Counted from the first letter of the stretch, positions 8,493 through 17,255 are shown. The stretch is DNA of 64,000 bases from Chloroflexota bacterium (GCA_016190825.1 JACPPV010000009.1:129328-193327); one strand, 5' to 3'. The notes: generated from the sequence alone by a model not told the origin. Numbers and translations are program-made.

Positions 8493-8516
8493 GGGTCAGC
8501 AAGGCAACAATTAACC

Positions 8517-8546
8517 TTGCCTAACGGCAATCCCAAACCCTATAAT
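8517..8546 (+). promoter_or_regulatory. promoter of moaB-moeA
   Basis: TTGCCT (8517-8522) and TATAAT (8541-8546) are separated by 18 bp. The -10 box lies about 40 nt before the TTG start of moaB. The same hexamers and spacing occur before rpsF. Confidence 0.65.
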
Positions 8547-8584
8547 TGAATTTGCTGAACCTACCAATTGCAAGGACTTGAAGA

Positions 8585-9088
8585 TTGAGCCATCTGGAAC
8601 ATAAGATGCAGGCGCCGCAGAGTATCGGCTTCGCCATAGTGACCATATCGGATTCGAGAACGGAGGAAACAGATGAATCCGGTCGGTTTCTGCGGCAGGG
8701 CCTCGCTGAAAACAGGCACCGGGTGACCGCTTATGCCCTGCTAAAGAATGACGTTTTCGCCATCAGGCAAAAGCTCGACGATCTTACCGGCAATCCCGAT
8801 GTGCAGGTTATCTTGACGGCTGGAGGCACCGGTCTGAGTCATCGCGACCTTACTATTGAGACCGTATCCCCGCTCCTGGACAAGAGACTCGATGGATTTG
8901 GTGAACTATTTCGTTCCCTTTCTTACCAGGAGATAGGCACCTCGGCAGTATTGAGCCGGGCGTTGGCCGGCATTATCCGGGGCAAGATTATTATTTGCCT
9001 TCCTGGCTCGCTGGGGGCGGCAAAGCTGGCCCTGGAGAAGATAATATTACCGGAAATCGGACACATGGTCCGGGAGGCAACAAGATGA
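8585..9088 (+). CDS. moaB: molybdenum cofactor biosynthesis protein MoaB/MogA
   Basis: The protein of up to 167 residues has the MoCF-binding fold with TISDSRTEETDESG near the N-terminus and TAGGTGLSHRD in the middle, the signature of MoaB/MogA. It adenylylates molybdopterin, or holds it, before metal insertion by MoeA. The TTG at 8585 follows AAGGACTTGAAG; an ATG at 8606 is an alternative start with a poorer site. The TGA overlaps the ATG of moeA (ATGA), so the two are translationally coupled. Confidence 0.92.
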   Translation: MSHLEHKMQAPQSIGFAIVTISDSRTEETDESGRFLRQGLAENRHRVTAYALLKNDVFAIRQKLDDLTGNPDVQVILTAGGTGLSHRDLTIETVSPLLDKRLDGFGELFRSLSYQEIGTSAVLSRALAGIIRGKIIICLPGSLGAAKLALEKIILPEIGHMVREATR

Positions 9089-10290
9089 GACCTTTTGGAG
9101 CGCTCCTCTCTTACGAAGAAGCGAAGCGAATAGTTGACGCTCATATTAAGCCGGTGAGCAGGACGGAGACGGTAGGTATTGATGACGCAGTCGGCCGTGT
9201 CCTGGCCGAGCCGCTGGTTGCCGCCTTGAGCATCCCGCCGTTTGACCGCGCCGCCATGGACGGATACGCCGTCAAGGCAAAGGATACCTTCAACGCCGGA
9301 CAGAGGAATCCGAAAATGCTGAAGCTGATTGGAGAGTTGACCGCCGGACAGACGCCGAAAGCCACAGTGAAGGCGGGTGAATGCTTGCAAATTGCCACCG
9401 GCGCGATGATGCCCCGCGGCGCCGATGCCGTGGTGATGGTTGAAGATACCGAGTCAGCCGGTGGCGAGGTCAAAATCTTCAAGTCTGTCTCACCCCGGGC
9501 GAATGTCTCTCTAGTGGGAGAAGATATCAGAGAAGGCACGCCGGTGCTCAAAGCGGGCGTCATGCTTGACGCCGGCAAAATCGGCGTTCTGGCGACCCAG
9601 GGCATGACGAAAGTCCAAGTGTATGCCCGCCCCAGGGTAGCCATCCTGCCAAGCGGCGAGGAGGTAGCCGAGCTGGGCAAGAAGACCAGACGCGGCAGCG
9701 TGTATGATGTTAACTCCCACACCGTCGCCTCAATCGTAACGGAGAACGGCGGGATTCCGGTCATATCCGGCGTTGTTCACGATGATCCGCAGGATATCAG
9801 GGACAAGATCACAAAAGCACTGAAAAACGACCTCATTGTCATCTCCGGCGGCTCCTCGGTAGGGACGAGGGACCTGCTGGTGACCGTCCTGCACGAATGG
9901 GGAGACATTCTCTTTCACGGCATCCAGGTCAAACCCGGCAAGCCGACCCTCTTTGCTATCATAGAAGGAAAGCCCGTTTTCGGCATGCCCGGCTATCCCA
10001 CCTCCTGCCTGATAAACAGCTATCTCTTCCTCCTACCAACGGTGAGGAAGATGGCACGTCTGCTGCCAAGACGGGGAGAAACAGTCGTCGTCAAGCTGGG
10101 ACGAAGAGTCTCCGGCAGCGTAGGCAGAAGACAGTTCCTGACGGTCAGAGTCGAAGTGGATGAGGCGATGCCGGCGTTCAAAGAGTCCGGCTCAATTACC
10201 AGCGTCGCCGATGCCGATGGTTACATTGAGATACCGGAGAACATAGATTTGCTCGAAAAAGGTGAGAGGGTCACTGTGACGCTGTTTTGA
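9085..10290 (+). CDS. moeA: molybdopterin molybdenumtransferase MoeA
   Basis: The 401-residue protein has the MoeA domain order: an N-terminal region with FDRAAMDGYAVKA, a substrate domain with ATGAMMPRGADAVVMVE, the MoCF-binding domain with SGGSSVGTRD, and a C-terminal beta domain. It inserts molybdate or tungstate into adenylylated molybdopterin. The start is the ATG at 9085, which overlaps the moaB stop; the longer frame that begins 30 codons earlier inside moaB is not used. Together with moaB it forms the rightward half of the Mo/W cofactor region. Confidence 0.94.
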   Translation: MRPFGALLSYEEAKRIVDAHIKPVSRTETVGIDDAVGRVLAEPLVAALSIPPFDRAAMDGYAVKAKDTFNAGQRNPKMLKLIGELTAGQTPKATVKAGECLQIATGAMMPRGADAVVMVEDTESAGGEVKIFKSVSPRANVSLVGEDIREGTPVLKAGVMLDAGKIGVLATQGMTKVQVYARPRVAILPSGEEVAELGKKTRRGSVYDVNSHTVASIVTENGGIPVISGVVHDDPQDIRDKITKALKNDLIVISGGSSVGTRDLLVTVLHEWGDILFHGIQVKPGKPTLFAIIEGKPVFGMPGYPTSCLINSYLFLLPTVRKMARLLPRRGETVVVKLGRRVSGSVGRRQFLTVRVEVDEAMPAFKESGSITSVADADGYIEIPENIDLLEKGERVTVTLF

Positions 10291-10299
10291 CCTGGCGTC

Positions 10300-11202
10300 T
10301 CACTGCCTCGCCGTCAGCGGTTCTTTCGCCAGAAAACGCTCATAAACAAATAATCCCACATTCGCCAGTGCCAGCACGATAAATCCGGCTAAACCGGTGG
10401 CACCTACCGTCAAATCATTCCCTCCCTTTGTGACCATGAGAGACAGTCCGAACGTCGCATTCAGAGAGCCATGGATTATTGCGGCGGCAATCACAGACTT
10501 TGCTCTTAACCTTATGTAGCTGAAGATGGGTGACAGGAGAAGCGTGAAAACTGTCATCATCAAGACACCGGCAGTAGGGTGCTGCGGGTAATTGTGTCCC
10601 TGGAGTATGATCGGCGCGTGCCACACGCCCCAGACCACTCCAATGAGCGCTGCTGACTTCCAGAAGCCCAGGTGGCCGAGTTCCTTTTGCAGAAACCCTC
10701 TCCACCCCAGCTCCTCCCCAAAGCCGGCTACGGCGTTGACAGTGACGCCCGCAATGAGTCCCTGGAGCAGACCGATCCAGATAGGATGAAGAGGAAACAT
10801 ATCTACCTGCCGCTCCACCTGTGCGTACTGCTCCGGTGGCAGCGTATCTTTGAATCTTTCCAGCAGCCCGGCCATTTCCGGCGAGTATTCCACGCCGGGC
10901 ATAAGTAGATTGATGCCCAGAATGGCGAAGGAGAGCACCGGCGGCAACAGCCAGGCGACCGCAAACCAGCGGTTGGGCTTGAGATAGATTTCCAGAGGGC
11001 CCTGCAAAGGCTTCTTATAGACAGTCTTCTGGAGAAAGATCGTGACAGTCATGGGAATGAACATGTAGATTACGCTGATGATCAGCGAGCCCGGCATTAC
11101 CCATTTCCCACCCAGCGCCAGATAGAGAATGACCAGGAGGTAGTTCAAGGAAAACGTAAGACCGAGGAAAAGCGCTGTCTTTTTCCAGTTCTTACCTGAC
11201 AT
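10300..11202 (-). CDS. CPBP family intramembrane metalloprotease
   Basis: The 300-residue protein has about seven or eight membrane helices. The CAAX-protease/bacteriocin-processing motifs are visible: EELGWRG (Glu163, Glu164, Arg168) and WHAP with His195, and a later HGSLNA with a third conserved His. Bacterial CPBP proteases cleave within the membrane and act in bacteriocin immunity or signalling; no substrate is evident here. It sits between moeA and moaC but is unrelated to cofactor synthesis by sequence. The moaC gene ends 37 bp downstream of its start, so it is read after moaC on the same strand. Confidence 0.88.
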   Translation of the reverse strand: MSGKNWKKTALFLGLTFSLNYLLVILYLALGGKWVMPGSLIISVIYMFIPMTVTIFLQKTVYKKPLQGPLEIYLKPNRWFAVAWLLPPVLSFAILGINLLMPGVEYSPEMAGLLERFKDTLPPEQYAQVERQVDMFPLHPIWIGLLQGLIAGVTVNAVAGFGEELGWRGFLQKELGHLGFWKSAALIGVVWGVWHAPIILQGHNYPQHPTAGVLMMTVFTLLLSPIFSYIRLRAKSVIAAAIIHGSLNATFGLSLMVTKGGNDLTVGATGLAGFIVLALANVGLFVYERFLAKEPLTARQ

Positions 11203-11239
11203 GGTGGCTATCTCTGACTGTATCTGAGGGCGTCTTGGT

Positions 11240-11716
11240 CTATTTCGATCTCCGGTAATCTCCGCTCTTGCCGCCGGTCTTACTTTCGAGGCAGATATCG
11301 TCGATTACCATTCCCCTGTCCACTGCCTTCGCCATGTCATAAATGGTTAGTGCGGCAACGGAGGCAGCAACCAGCGCTTCCATCTCAACGCCGGTCTTGC
11401 CGGTGCTCCTGGCAGCGGCGGTAATACCTACGGAATCCCTTGCCGAAAGGTCAAAGTCGATTGAAACGTCATTGAGCAGAATGGCATGGCACAACGGAAT
11501 CAAATCAGGGGTCCTCTTCGCCGCCATGATACCGGCAACCCGTGCCACCGCCAGCACATCCCCCTTCTTCAGTCCGGCTGACCTGATAAGCTCCAGCGTT
11601 TCCGGTTTCATGATTACCTTCCCTGTGGCGACAGCTACGCGTTCGGTATCCGCCTTCGTACCGATATCAACCATCCGTACTTCGCCGCTTGAATTGATAT
11701 GACTTAAGTCGGTCAT
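11240..11716 (-). CDS. moaC: cyclic pyranopterin monophosphate synthase MoaC
   Basis: The 158-residue protein is full length for MoaC. It shows [18 protein letters not shown], the PLCHAILL segment with the conserved Cys-His, KTGVEMEAL, and [10 protein letters not shown] with the catalytic Lys and Asp. MoaC converts the MoaA product to cyclic pyranopterin monophosphate, the first step of molybdopterin synthesis. It lies 84 bp after moaA on the same strand, and the gap holds a short TTCGGATTTCG-type repeat fragment. Expression may depend on the tup-moaA transcript. Confidence 0.95.
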   Translation of the reverse strand: MTDLSHINSSGEVRMVDIGTKADTERVAVATGKVIMKPETLELIRSAGLKKGDVLAVARVAGIMAAKRTPDLIPLCHAILLNDVSIDFDLSARDSVGITAAARSTGKTGVEMEALVAASVAALTIYDMAKAVDRGMVIDDICLESKTGGKSGDYRRSK

Positions 11717-11800
11717 ACTGTCACCTCTTCATCTGCTAAGCCAAGCTCATAAACATCCGGTGCGGTTTCGGATTTCGCACTTCGGCATTCGGATTTTTTG

Positions 11801-12784
11801 TTATCCTCCTATCTGCCGCATGGAGCGCTTTCCCGGCCCAATGCCCTCAGCCAGGTGATGCTGCTCCTGCTTGATCGCTACCGCGCGCCGGATAAGCCCT
11901 TCAAGCTCCTTCAAACCCCCGCCGTTACGGAGTACGGTCTTTATGTCAACTTCATCGTCGTCGAGAAGGCAGGGACGCAACTGGCCATCAGCCGTCAGGC
12001 GAAGACGGTTGCACGTCCGGCAAAAGTGCTCCGTCATGGCACTGATGAAACCGATTGTTCCTTCGGCTCCTGTAAAGCGATAGTACCGTGCTGGCCCGTT
12101 GCCATCTTCGCCCTCATCCGGTTCAAGTGTTCCCAGGACGCTGATGGACTCAAATATCTGAGCGGCTGAAACTACTACACTATCATCTCCTTCGCCACGC
12201 ACCCCAACAGGCATGTATTCGATGAAGCGGACGTGCCAGCCCTGGGCGATGGTCAATCGGGCGAAATCAATGACCTCATCATCGTTGATACCTTTCAGGA
12301 CCACCATGTTTATCTTGACGGGATTCAGCCCGATACGGCGCGCCGCCTCGATGCCATCGAGCACCTCTTTCAGCCGGTCGTGCCCGGTAATGCGCCCGAA
12401 CCTTTCGGCTTGCAACGTGTCCAGGCTCACGTTCACTCTTTTCAATCCCGCTCTCTTCAACTCAGTTGCATACCGACTCAGGAGCATCCCGTTGGTCGTC
12501 AGCGAGATGTCATCAATCCCCTTGACCTGCGCCAGCATGCCAACCAGCCGGCTCAGGTCCGGGCGGAGCAAAGGCTCACCGCCGGTCAGTCGAACCTTGG
12601 TGATGCCCATGTCGGCAGCCACTCCAACCACCCGCGCAATTTCTTCATAGCAAAGGTTATCGCTGTTGATGGCGGATGGAGCCAGTCCGTCAGTGCAGTA
12701 AATGCAGTTAAAGTTGCAGCGGTCAGTCACCGAAATGCGTAAATAGTTTATCTGGCGCTGCCACGAGTCGACGATGCCAGTCAT
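11801..12784 (-). CDS. moaA: GTP 3',8-cyclase MoaA (radical SAM)
   Basis: The 327-residue enzyme has the radical SAM cluster motif CNFNCIYC near residues 23-30, TGGEPLL for SAM binding, and a C-terminal second Fe-S site in CRTCNRLRL and the later RPC. It starts the conversion of GTP to the molybdopterin precursor with MoaC. Its ATG overlaps the tupC stop (ATGA), so it is coupled to the tungstate transporter operon and placed under the control of the tupA leader. This makes cofactor synthesis and metal uptake one regulatory unit. Confidence 0.95.
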   Translation of the reverse strand: MTGIVDSWQRQINYLRISVTDRCNFNCIYCTDGLAPSAINSDNLCYEEIARVVGVAADMGITKVRLTGGEPLLRPDLSRLVGMLAQVKGIDDISLTTNGMLLSRYATELKRAGLKRVNVSLDTLQAERFGRITGHDRLKEVLDGIEAARRIGLNPVKINMVVLKGINDDEVIDFARLTIAQGWHVRFIEYMPVGVRGEGDDSVVVSAAQIFESISVLGTLEPDEGEDGNGPARYYRFTGAEGTIGFISAMTEHFCRTCNRLRLTADGQLRPCLLDDDEVDIKTVLRNGGGLKELEGLIRRAVAIKQEQHHLAEGIGPGKRSMRQIGG

Positions 12785-13863
12785 CCTTGCCTCCTGATTA
12801 CATGGACGGAGGTTGCTTTGAAAGCGGCATGAACAGTTTTACCCTTCTCCAGGACAAGCTCACCAGCTGACCTCTTCGTCACCAGCGCCACAAGCGGAAA
12901 GCCACAATCAACCTCAATGCGGCACAGCGGCCCCATTGACGCCACGGACGCTATTTCGCCGCTGAACGAGTTCCTCTCGCTGTCATGAGAGGCAGAAATG
13001 GACAGAATAATGTTCTCTGGCCGGACGCAGGCGTATACCTCTTCTCCATCCGGATAATCGGAAATCGCCTCGATGAGCCTGCCGCCAGCATCGATCGTGG
13101 CCAGTCCGTCATCGCTGGCAATAATGACGCCCCCGATAATGTTTTCGGCTCCAACGAATTCCGCAATATCCCGGCTGCCCGGCGAAGCGAATATGTCCTT
13201 GGACTTTCCCACCTGGGTAAGTTCGCCGTTCATCAGCACGGCCATCCTATCGGCCAGGCGCTCACCATGAGAGCGATCATGGGTTGCCATAATTACCGTG
13301 GACTGGCGCTGCCGGATTATTCCTGCGATTAGCTCTTCGATCTTCGATGCTGAGACCGGGTCGAGGTTAGCGGTGGGCTCATCCAGCAGAAGCAGCTCGG
13401 GCTCGAGGACGATTGCCCTGGCGATTGCTACCCTCTGTGTTTCTCCGCCGGAAAGGGTGCGGGCATTCCGGTCACGGCATACGGATAGCCCCACCGTCTC
13501 CAGGACAGGGTCTACCTTTGTTCGCAGATCGGCGCCCATGACTCCCCGCCATTTCAGGCCGCAGGCAACGTTATCATAGACGCTGGAATTGAAGACCACC
13601 GGCTTTTGCAGGACGAAAGCCATTCTCCGCCGCGCCTCTTGCCTCGCTTTGCTCGCCCGGCTGACGTCAGCGTTGTCAAAATAAAGCCTGCCCGACGCCG
13701 GAATATCTAGCAGGTTAAGGAGCCGTAACAGAGTTGTCTTTCCCGCGCCCGTGGGACCAATCAATGCCAGAGTCTCGCCAGGCTCAACCTTAAGGTTTAC
13801 ATCTCGCAAGATGTCGTGCTCGCCGTACTTCTGACAAAGCCCGACTGTTTCAATTAGTGTCAT
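12781..13863 (-). CDS. tupC: tungstate ABC transporter ATP-binding protein
   Basis: The 360-residue ATPase shows Walker A GPTGAGKTT near residue 36, the signature LSGGETQRVAIARA, Walker B LLLLDEPT, and a C-terminal TOBE-like domain of about 110 residues, which often binds oxyanions and can act in feedback inhibition. It powers the TupAB importer. The ATG at 13863, two codon positions after the tupB stop, is chosen over an in-frame start 10 codons upstream. Family assignment to tungstate rather than molybdate rests on the TupA-like neighbour. Confidence 0.88.
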   Translation of the reverse strand: MTLIETVGLCQKYGEHDILRDVNLKVEPGETLALIGPTGAGKTTLLRLLNLLDIPASGRLYFDNADVSRASKARQEARRRMAFVLQKPVVFNSSVYDNVACGLKWRGVMGADLRTKVDPVLETVGLSVCRDRNARTLSGGETQRVAIARAIVLEPELLLLDEPTANLDPVSASKIEELIAGIIRQRQSTVIMATHDRSHGERLADRMAVLMNGELTQVGKSKDIFASPGSRDIAEFVGAENIIGGVIIASDDGLATIDAGGRLIEAISDYPDGEEVYACVRPENIILSISASHDSERNSFSGEIASVASMGPLCRIEVDCGFPLVALVTKRSAGELVLEKGKTVHAAFKATSVHVIRRQG

Positions 13864-13864
13864 C

Positions 13865-14551
13865 TTACCCTTGCTGAATCCTGTTAAGACCAAAATTAAT
13901 GATAAGGGCGATAAAGAGAAGGATCATTCCAAGCGCCATCGATAGCGCCAGATCACCTTTGCCTGTTTCCAGAGAGATGGCAGTGGGCATGACCCGAGTA
14001 TACCCCAGTATGTTTCCGCCAACCATGATAGCCACGCCAACCTCCGAGATCGCTCTGCCGAACGCCAGGACCACTGCTGCCATCACAGCAAACCTCGCCT
14101 CCTTCAGGACGACAAGAGACGTCTGAAAGCCATTCGCCCCGAGGGAGCGAGCGGTATCCGGCAACAGTCCGTCAACGCCGCTCAAGGCGGAGATGGTCAA
14201 CCCCAGCAGTATCGGAGCGACGAGAAGCGCCTGCCCTATCACCATTGCCGTCGGTGTGAAAAGAAGGTTCAGGCCGCCCAGCGGCCCGGCGCGGGAAAGC
14301 AGAAGAAAAACAAACAATCCGATGACAACCGTCGGTATGCTATAAAGGGTCTGGATAAGTGTGACCAGGGTCTTCTTTCCCCGGAACTGGCGGGCATGAA
14401 TGAGACCGCCCAGGGGAAGACAGACCAGTGCCGCCAGCCCCAGCGAAGTTACGGCGATTACCAGGGAACGACCGGCAATTTCCATCACCTCCTGGTCGAA
14501 GGAGACAATAAGCTCGACGGCCTTAATCAAGCCCTGCCATATCTCATTCAT
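13865..14551 (-). CDS. tupB: tungstate ABC transporter permease
   Basis: The 228-residue integral membrane protein has about six helices and the ABC permease EAA-like loop, with REARF...AFGRAISEVG matching the TupB/ModB/CysT permease family. It forms the channel for tungstate. It overlaps the end of tupA by 8 bp and is followed by tupC after 1 bp, so the three are translated together. Confidence 0.9.
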   Translation of the reverse strand: MNEIWQGLIKAVELIVSFDQEVMEIAGRSLVIAVTSLGLAALVCLPLGGLIHARQFRGKKTLVTLIQTLYSIPTVVIGLFVFLLLSRAGPLGGLNLLFTPTAMVIGQALLVAPILLGLTISALSGVDGLLPDTARSLGANGFQTSLVVLKEARFAVMAAVVLAFGRAISEVGVAIMVGGNILGYTRVMPTAISLETGKGDLALSMALGMILLFIALIINFGLNRIQQG

Positions 14552-15464
14552 TATCTCCTACCTGTTTGGGCTCGCTGCCTGAAAAGGGGGTGAAAAGCTG
14601 CCTGCCATATTCCTTTACCCCATAATTGCCAATGAGTTTCTGCGTCTCTGGAGATACCATCAGTTCCACCAGCCTGGCGGACAGGTCACTCTTGACCCCT
14701 GGCACTTTATCCGGGTTGACAGCTATAACCGAGTAGACGTTGAGCAGAATATCCCCTTTTTCAACCAGAGGGACCAGCTCCAGCTTGCCCTTATAAGCCA
14801 GGAAAGTGCCGGCGTCCGTTAGGGTATAGGCGCGTTTCTCGTTCGTCATCATCAGTGTGGGACCCATGCCTCTTCCGCCCTCGACATACCATCCGGTCTC
14901 TTTTCGCACCTTTTCGTAATTATAGCCTGCATTTGCCCAGATTTTCTTCTCCATCGAGTGCGTACCCGATTCGTCTCCCCTTGAGACAAAGCTGCCGCCG
15001 TTCCCGTCTGCCAGCCTGCTGAAAGCGTCCTCCGGGCTCATTCCCTTTATGCCGGCAGGGTCAGACGGCGGGCCGACAATGACAAAGTAGTTGTAAGCGA
15101 AAGGAATCCGCCTCACCCCGTAGCCATCGGCGATGAACTTGTCTTCTAGAGCCGGATCGTGCACAGTGACCACGTCCACGTCTCCTCGCCGTCCGAGCTC
15201 AATAGCCCGGCCGCTGCCAGCATAAATTACATCCAACTCAACCCTGTATTTTCTCTCGAACATCGGCTCCAGGTATCCCCACAGTCCTGTATCATAAAGA
15301 CTGGTAGTTGTCGCTACCCTCAACCTGGGCTGGGGTGGGAGGGGTGGGACATCGGTAGGCCCTTCACACCCCGCTAACACGTAAATCGCGGTGACCAGTA
15401 TGACCGGCGGGGCAAGGAACTTTACCAGCCTGTTCTTCAATGTCCTCAGATTTCCTTCACGCAT
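14544..15464 (-). CDS. tupA: tungstate-binding lipoprotein TupA
   Basis: The 306-residue product has a hydrophobic signal (residues about 12-32) with the lipobox LAGC at Cys33, so it is membrane-anchored outside the cytoplasm. The mature part begins with the TupA hallmark TTTSLYDTGL and continues with AGSGRAIELGRRGDVDV and SRGDESGTHSMEK, the residues that hold the oxyanion. TupA proteins bind tungstate very tightly and with preference over molybdate. The ATG at 15464 has a G-rich GGGGGGGAG directly upstream; a longer frame into the riboswitch is rejected. Regulation by the upstream leader is likely. Confidence 0.9.
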   Translation of the reverse strand: MREGNLRTLKNRLVKFLAPPVILVTAIYVLAGCEGPTDVPPLPPQPRLRVATTTSLYDTGLWGYLEPMFERKYRVELDVIYAGSGRAIELGRRGDVDVVTVHDPALEDKFIADGYGVRRIPFAYNYFVIVGPPSDPAGIKGMSPEDAFSRLADGNGGSFVSRGDESGTHSMEKKIWANAGYNYEKVRKETGWYVEGGRGMGPTLMMTNEKRAYTLTDAGTFLAYKGKLELVPLVEKGDILLNVYSVIAVNPDKVPGVKSDLSARLVELMVSPETQKLIGNYGVKEYGRQLFTPFSGSEPKQVGDNE

Positions 15465-15475
15465 TACTCCCCCCC

Positions 15476-15506
15476 AAAAAAATACACCTCGAAAGGAGGT
15501 GTATTT
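15476..15506 (-). terminator. intrinsic terminator in the tupA leader
   Basis: On the minus strand AAATACACCTC pairs perfectly with GAGGTGTATTT around a 5-nt loop and is followed by a run of T. It sits only 12 bp before the tupA start codon, so it would stop transcription before the operon. Its 5' arm and loop (CTCCTTTC, 15491-15498) are also complementary to an upstream segment, which makes it a switchable terminator. Confidence 0.88.
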
Positions 15507-15528
15507 ACGCCACAAAGGCGTATCCAAC

Positions 15529-15640
15529 TCTCCTTTCCAAATACGGGAGGCGTAAGCGTTTCCCCTTAAACCTATCGGTTGCCGCCCATGGGAAAACTCC
15601 TTTAGGGAAGGCAACTCGGAGATTGTATCTTAAACTTTTC
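15529..15640 (-). promoter_or_regulatory. candidate Moco/Tuco-type riboswitch aptamer of the tup-moa operon
   Basis: The tupA leader contains, in order on the minus strand, CTCCGAG (from 15621), a GTTGCC/GGCAAC helix (15610-15615 with 15578-15583), then GCCTCCCG and GGAAAGGAG. The order and the CTCC...GGAG closing helix (5 bp, 15618-15622 with 15529-15533) resemble the Moco RNA motif, which lies before molybdate/tungstate transport and cofactor genes. The segment GAAAGGAG (15530-15537) can pair either in this helix or, over 8 perfect bp, with CTCCTTTC of the terminator. Ligand binding would therefore free the terminator and switch the operon off. Motif identity is from memory of the family; the competing pairs are seen directly. 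Confidence 0.75.
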
Positions 15641-15668
15641 GGGCTTACCTGTGCCCCTCGTTACATTC

Positions 15669-15698
15669 ACTATAGCCTGTTGATAGCCGGCCAGTCAA
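15669..15698 (-). promoter_or_regulatory. promoter of the tupA leader
   Basis: On the minus strand TTGACT (15693-15698) and TATAGT (15669-15674) are separated by 18 bp. The transcript would start near 15662, giving a leader of about 200 nt with the riboswitch. The same hexamers and spacing precede guaB3. Confidence 0.75.
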
Positions 15699-15745
15699 CA
15701 GACCGTGGAAATGTCTTAGTCTAACCTGTCACCCCTCATTCGTGT

Positions 15746-15751
15746 TATAAT
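15746..15751 (+). promoter_or_regulatory. -10 box of thiL
   Basis: A perfect TATAAT ends 8 nt before the thiL ATG, with no ribosome binding site in between, so the thiL message is probably leaderless. The -35 is not clear. It is divergent from the tupA promoter. Confidence 0.6.
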
Positions 15752-15759
15752 TTTCCAGC

Positions 15760-16764
15760 ATGAAGGTTTCAGATCTGGGCGAGCATGGAACCATCGATCT
15801 CCTTGCCAGAACAATAAACAGCGCACGCGATGTGGCCGCGCCCTCATGGCAAAAACTGGTTCTCGGCATCGGTGATGATTGCGCCGCGTGGCAGGGCGAC
15901 GGTCCAATTCAGCTTGCTACCGTTGACGCCCTCCGGCAGGATGTTCACTTCACGCTGGAAACCACAAGCTGGAATGACCTCGGCTGGAAGGCACTGGCGG
16001 TCAACCTGAGCGATATCGCTGCTATGGGTGGCCTGCCCGCTTATGCCCTTGTATCGCTGGCGATTCCCGAGCAGACAGACATTGAGGATATCCTTGCCTT
16101 CTACCGTGGAATGCTGGAGCTCGCAGGACATTTCGGTGTCGCTATCGTCGGCGGAGACATTGACCGCACCCCGTACATTGATGCTACTGTGACCGTATTT
16201 GGCAACGCCGGTGGGTCATTACTTACCCGTTCGGCGGCAAAAATTGGTGACAAGGTTGCGGTTACCGGTTTCTTGGGGGGAGCCGCCGCCGGACTTGAGA
16301 TGCTGAGCAAGAACCTCAAGCTGGATGCCGAAAGTAGCGATGCTCTTAAAAAAGCCTTTTCGCGCCCGGCCCCCCGTATCGAAGAGGGGCAGATAATGGT
16401 TATCGAAGGAGTGCGGGCGGCGATCGATGTCAGCGATGGACTGGTTGCCGACCTGGGGCACATTTGCCGAGCTAGTGGCGTTAGCGCCATCATCAGGACC
16501 GACCGTGTGCCGGTCCAGGCAACGGTCAAGACTCATTTCGGCAGCCGGGCGCTTGAGATGGCTCTAACGGGAGGCGAGGATTATGAACTCCTCTTTACCG
16601 CTGACGGGGAAACAATTGAGCGGATCAAAGACCACGCCTCCTGCCAGGTGACGGTCATCGGTGAGATTATCGAGGACGCAGGTGCCGGAGTAAGGGTGGT
16701 CGATAGCAACGGCCAAATCGTGGATCTTCCCCAAACCGGATGGGACCATTTTCAAGAGAAATGA
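15760..16764 (+). CDS. thiL: thiamine-monophosphate kinase
   Basis: The 334-residue protein belongs to the PurM-like ATPase superfamily. It shows GIGDDCA near residue 46, TVDALRQDVHF, the NLSDIAAMGG loop, VGGDI and a C-terminal GGEDYELLF, all typical of ThiL. It phosphorylates thiamine monophosphate to thiamine diphosphate in the cytoplasm. A TATAAT lies 8 nt before the ATG, which suggests a leaderless mRNA. Its stop overlaps the tsaE start. Confidence 0.94.
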   Translation: MKVSDLGEHGTIDLLARTINSARDVAAPSWQKLVLGIGDDCAAWQGDGPIQLATVDALRQDVHFTLETTSWNDLGWKALAVNLSDIAAMGGLPAYALVSLAIPEQTDIEDILAFYRGMLELAGHFGVAIVGGDIDRTPYIDATVTVFGNAGGSLLTRSAAKIGDKVAVTGFLGGAAAGLEMLSKNLKLDAESSDALKKAFSRPAPRIEEGQIMVIEGVRAAIDVSDGLVADLGHICRASGVSAIIRTDRVPVQATVKTHFGSRALEMALTGGEDYELLFTADGETIERIKDHASCQVTVIGEIIEDAGAGVRVVDSNGQIVDLPQTGWDHFQEK

Positions 16765-17246
16765 GCATCGGAATCACCTTGCTGGATATAGTAACCCACA
16801 GTCCCGAGGAGACCCAGGAGTTGGGTAGATGCATCGGCGAACAGGCTTTGCCCGGCGATATTATTCTCCTTACTGGTAACTTGGGGGCGGGGAAGACCTG
16901 TCTCACCCAGGGAATAGCGCAGGGACTCGGTATCCAGGAATACGTGATGAGCCCATCTTTCGTCATAGTCAGGGAACTCCGGGGACGGCTGTGGCTTTAT
17001 CATATCGACCTTTACCGCCTCGACCGCATTGAGGAGATGGCAGACCTGGGGCTGGATGACTATTTTTACGGCGGTGGCGTATGCGTCATCGAATGGGCGG
17101 AAAAGGCGATGAACCTTTTGCCGAAGGAGCACCTTTTGATTGAGATAAGCTATCTCTCCGACACGGAGCGCCAGTTTCAGATGAAGCCGAGTGGAGAGCG
17201 GTATTTGGAGTTGATATCCCGGTTGCAACAGACTTACCGCAAATAG
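16761..17246 (+). CDS. tsaE: tRNA t6A biosynthesis ATPase TsaE
   Basis: The 161-residue P-loop protein has the Walker A GNLGAGKT, the SPSFVIV segment, the HIDLYRL switch region and VIEWAEK, matching TsaE. It is the ATPase of the complex that places threonylcarbamoyl on A37 of ANN-decoding tRNAs. The ATG at 16761 overlaps the thiL TGA (ATGA); a start 7 codons earlier is rejected. tsaB follows after 9 bp. tsaD and tsaC are not in the window. Confidence 0.94.
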   Translation: MSIGITLLDIVTHSPEETQELGRCIGEQALPGDIILLTGNLGAGKTCLTQGIAQGLGIQEYVMSPSFVIVRELRGRLWLYHIDLYRLDRIEEMADLGLDDYFYGGGVCVIEWAEKAMNLLPKEHLLIEISYLSDTERQFQMKPSGERYLELISRLQQTYRK

Positions 17247-17255
17247 GAAAGACAG

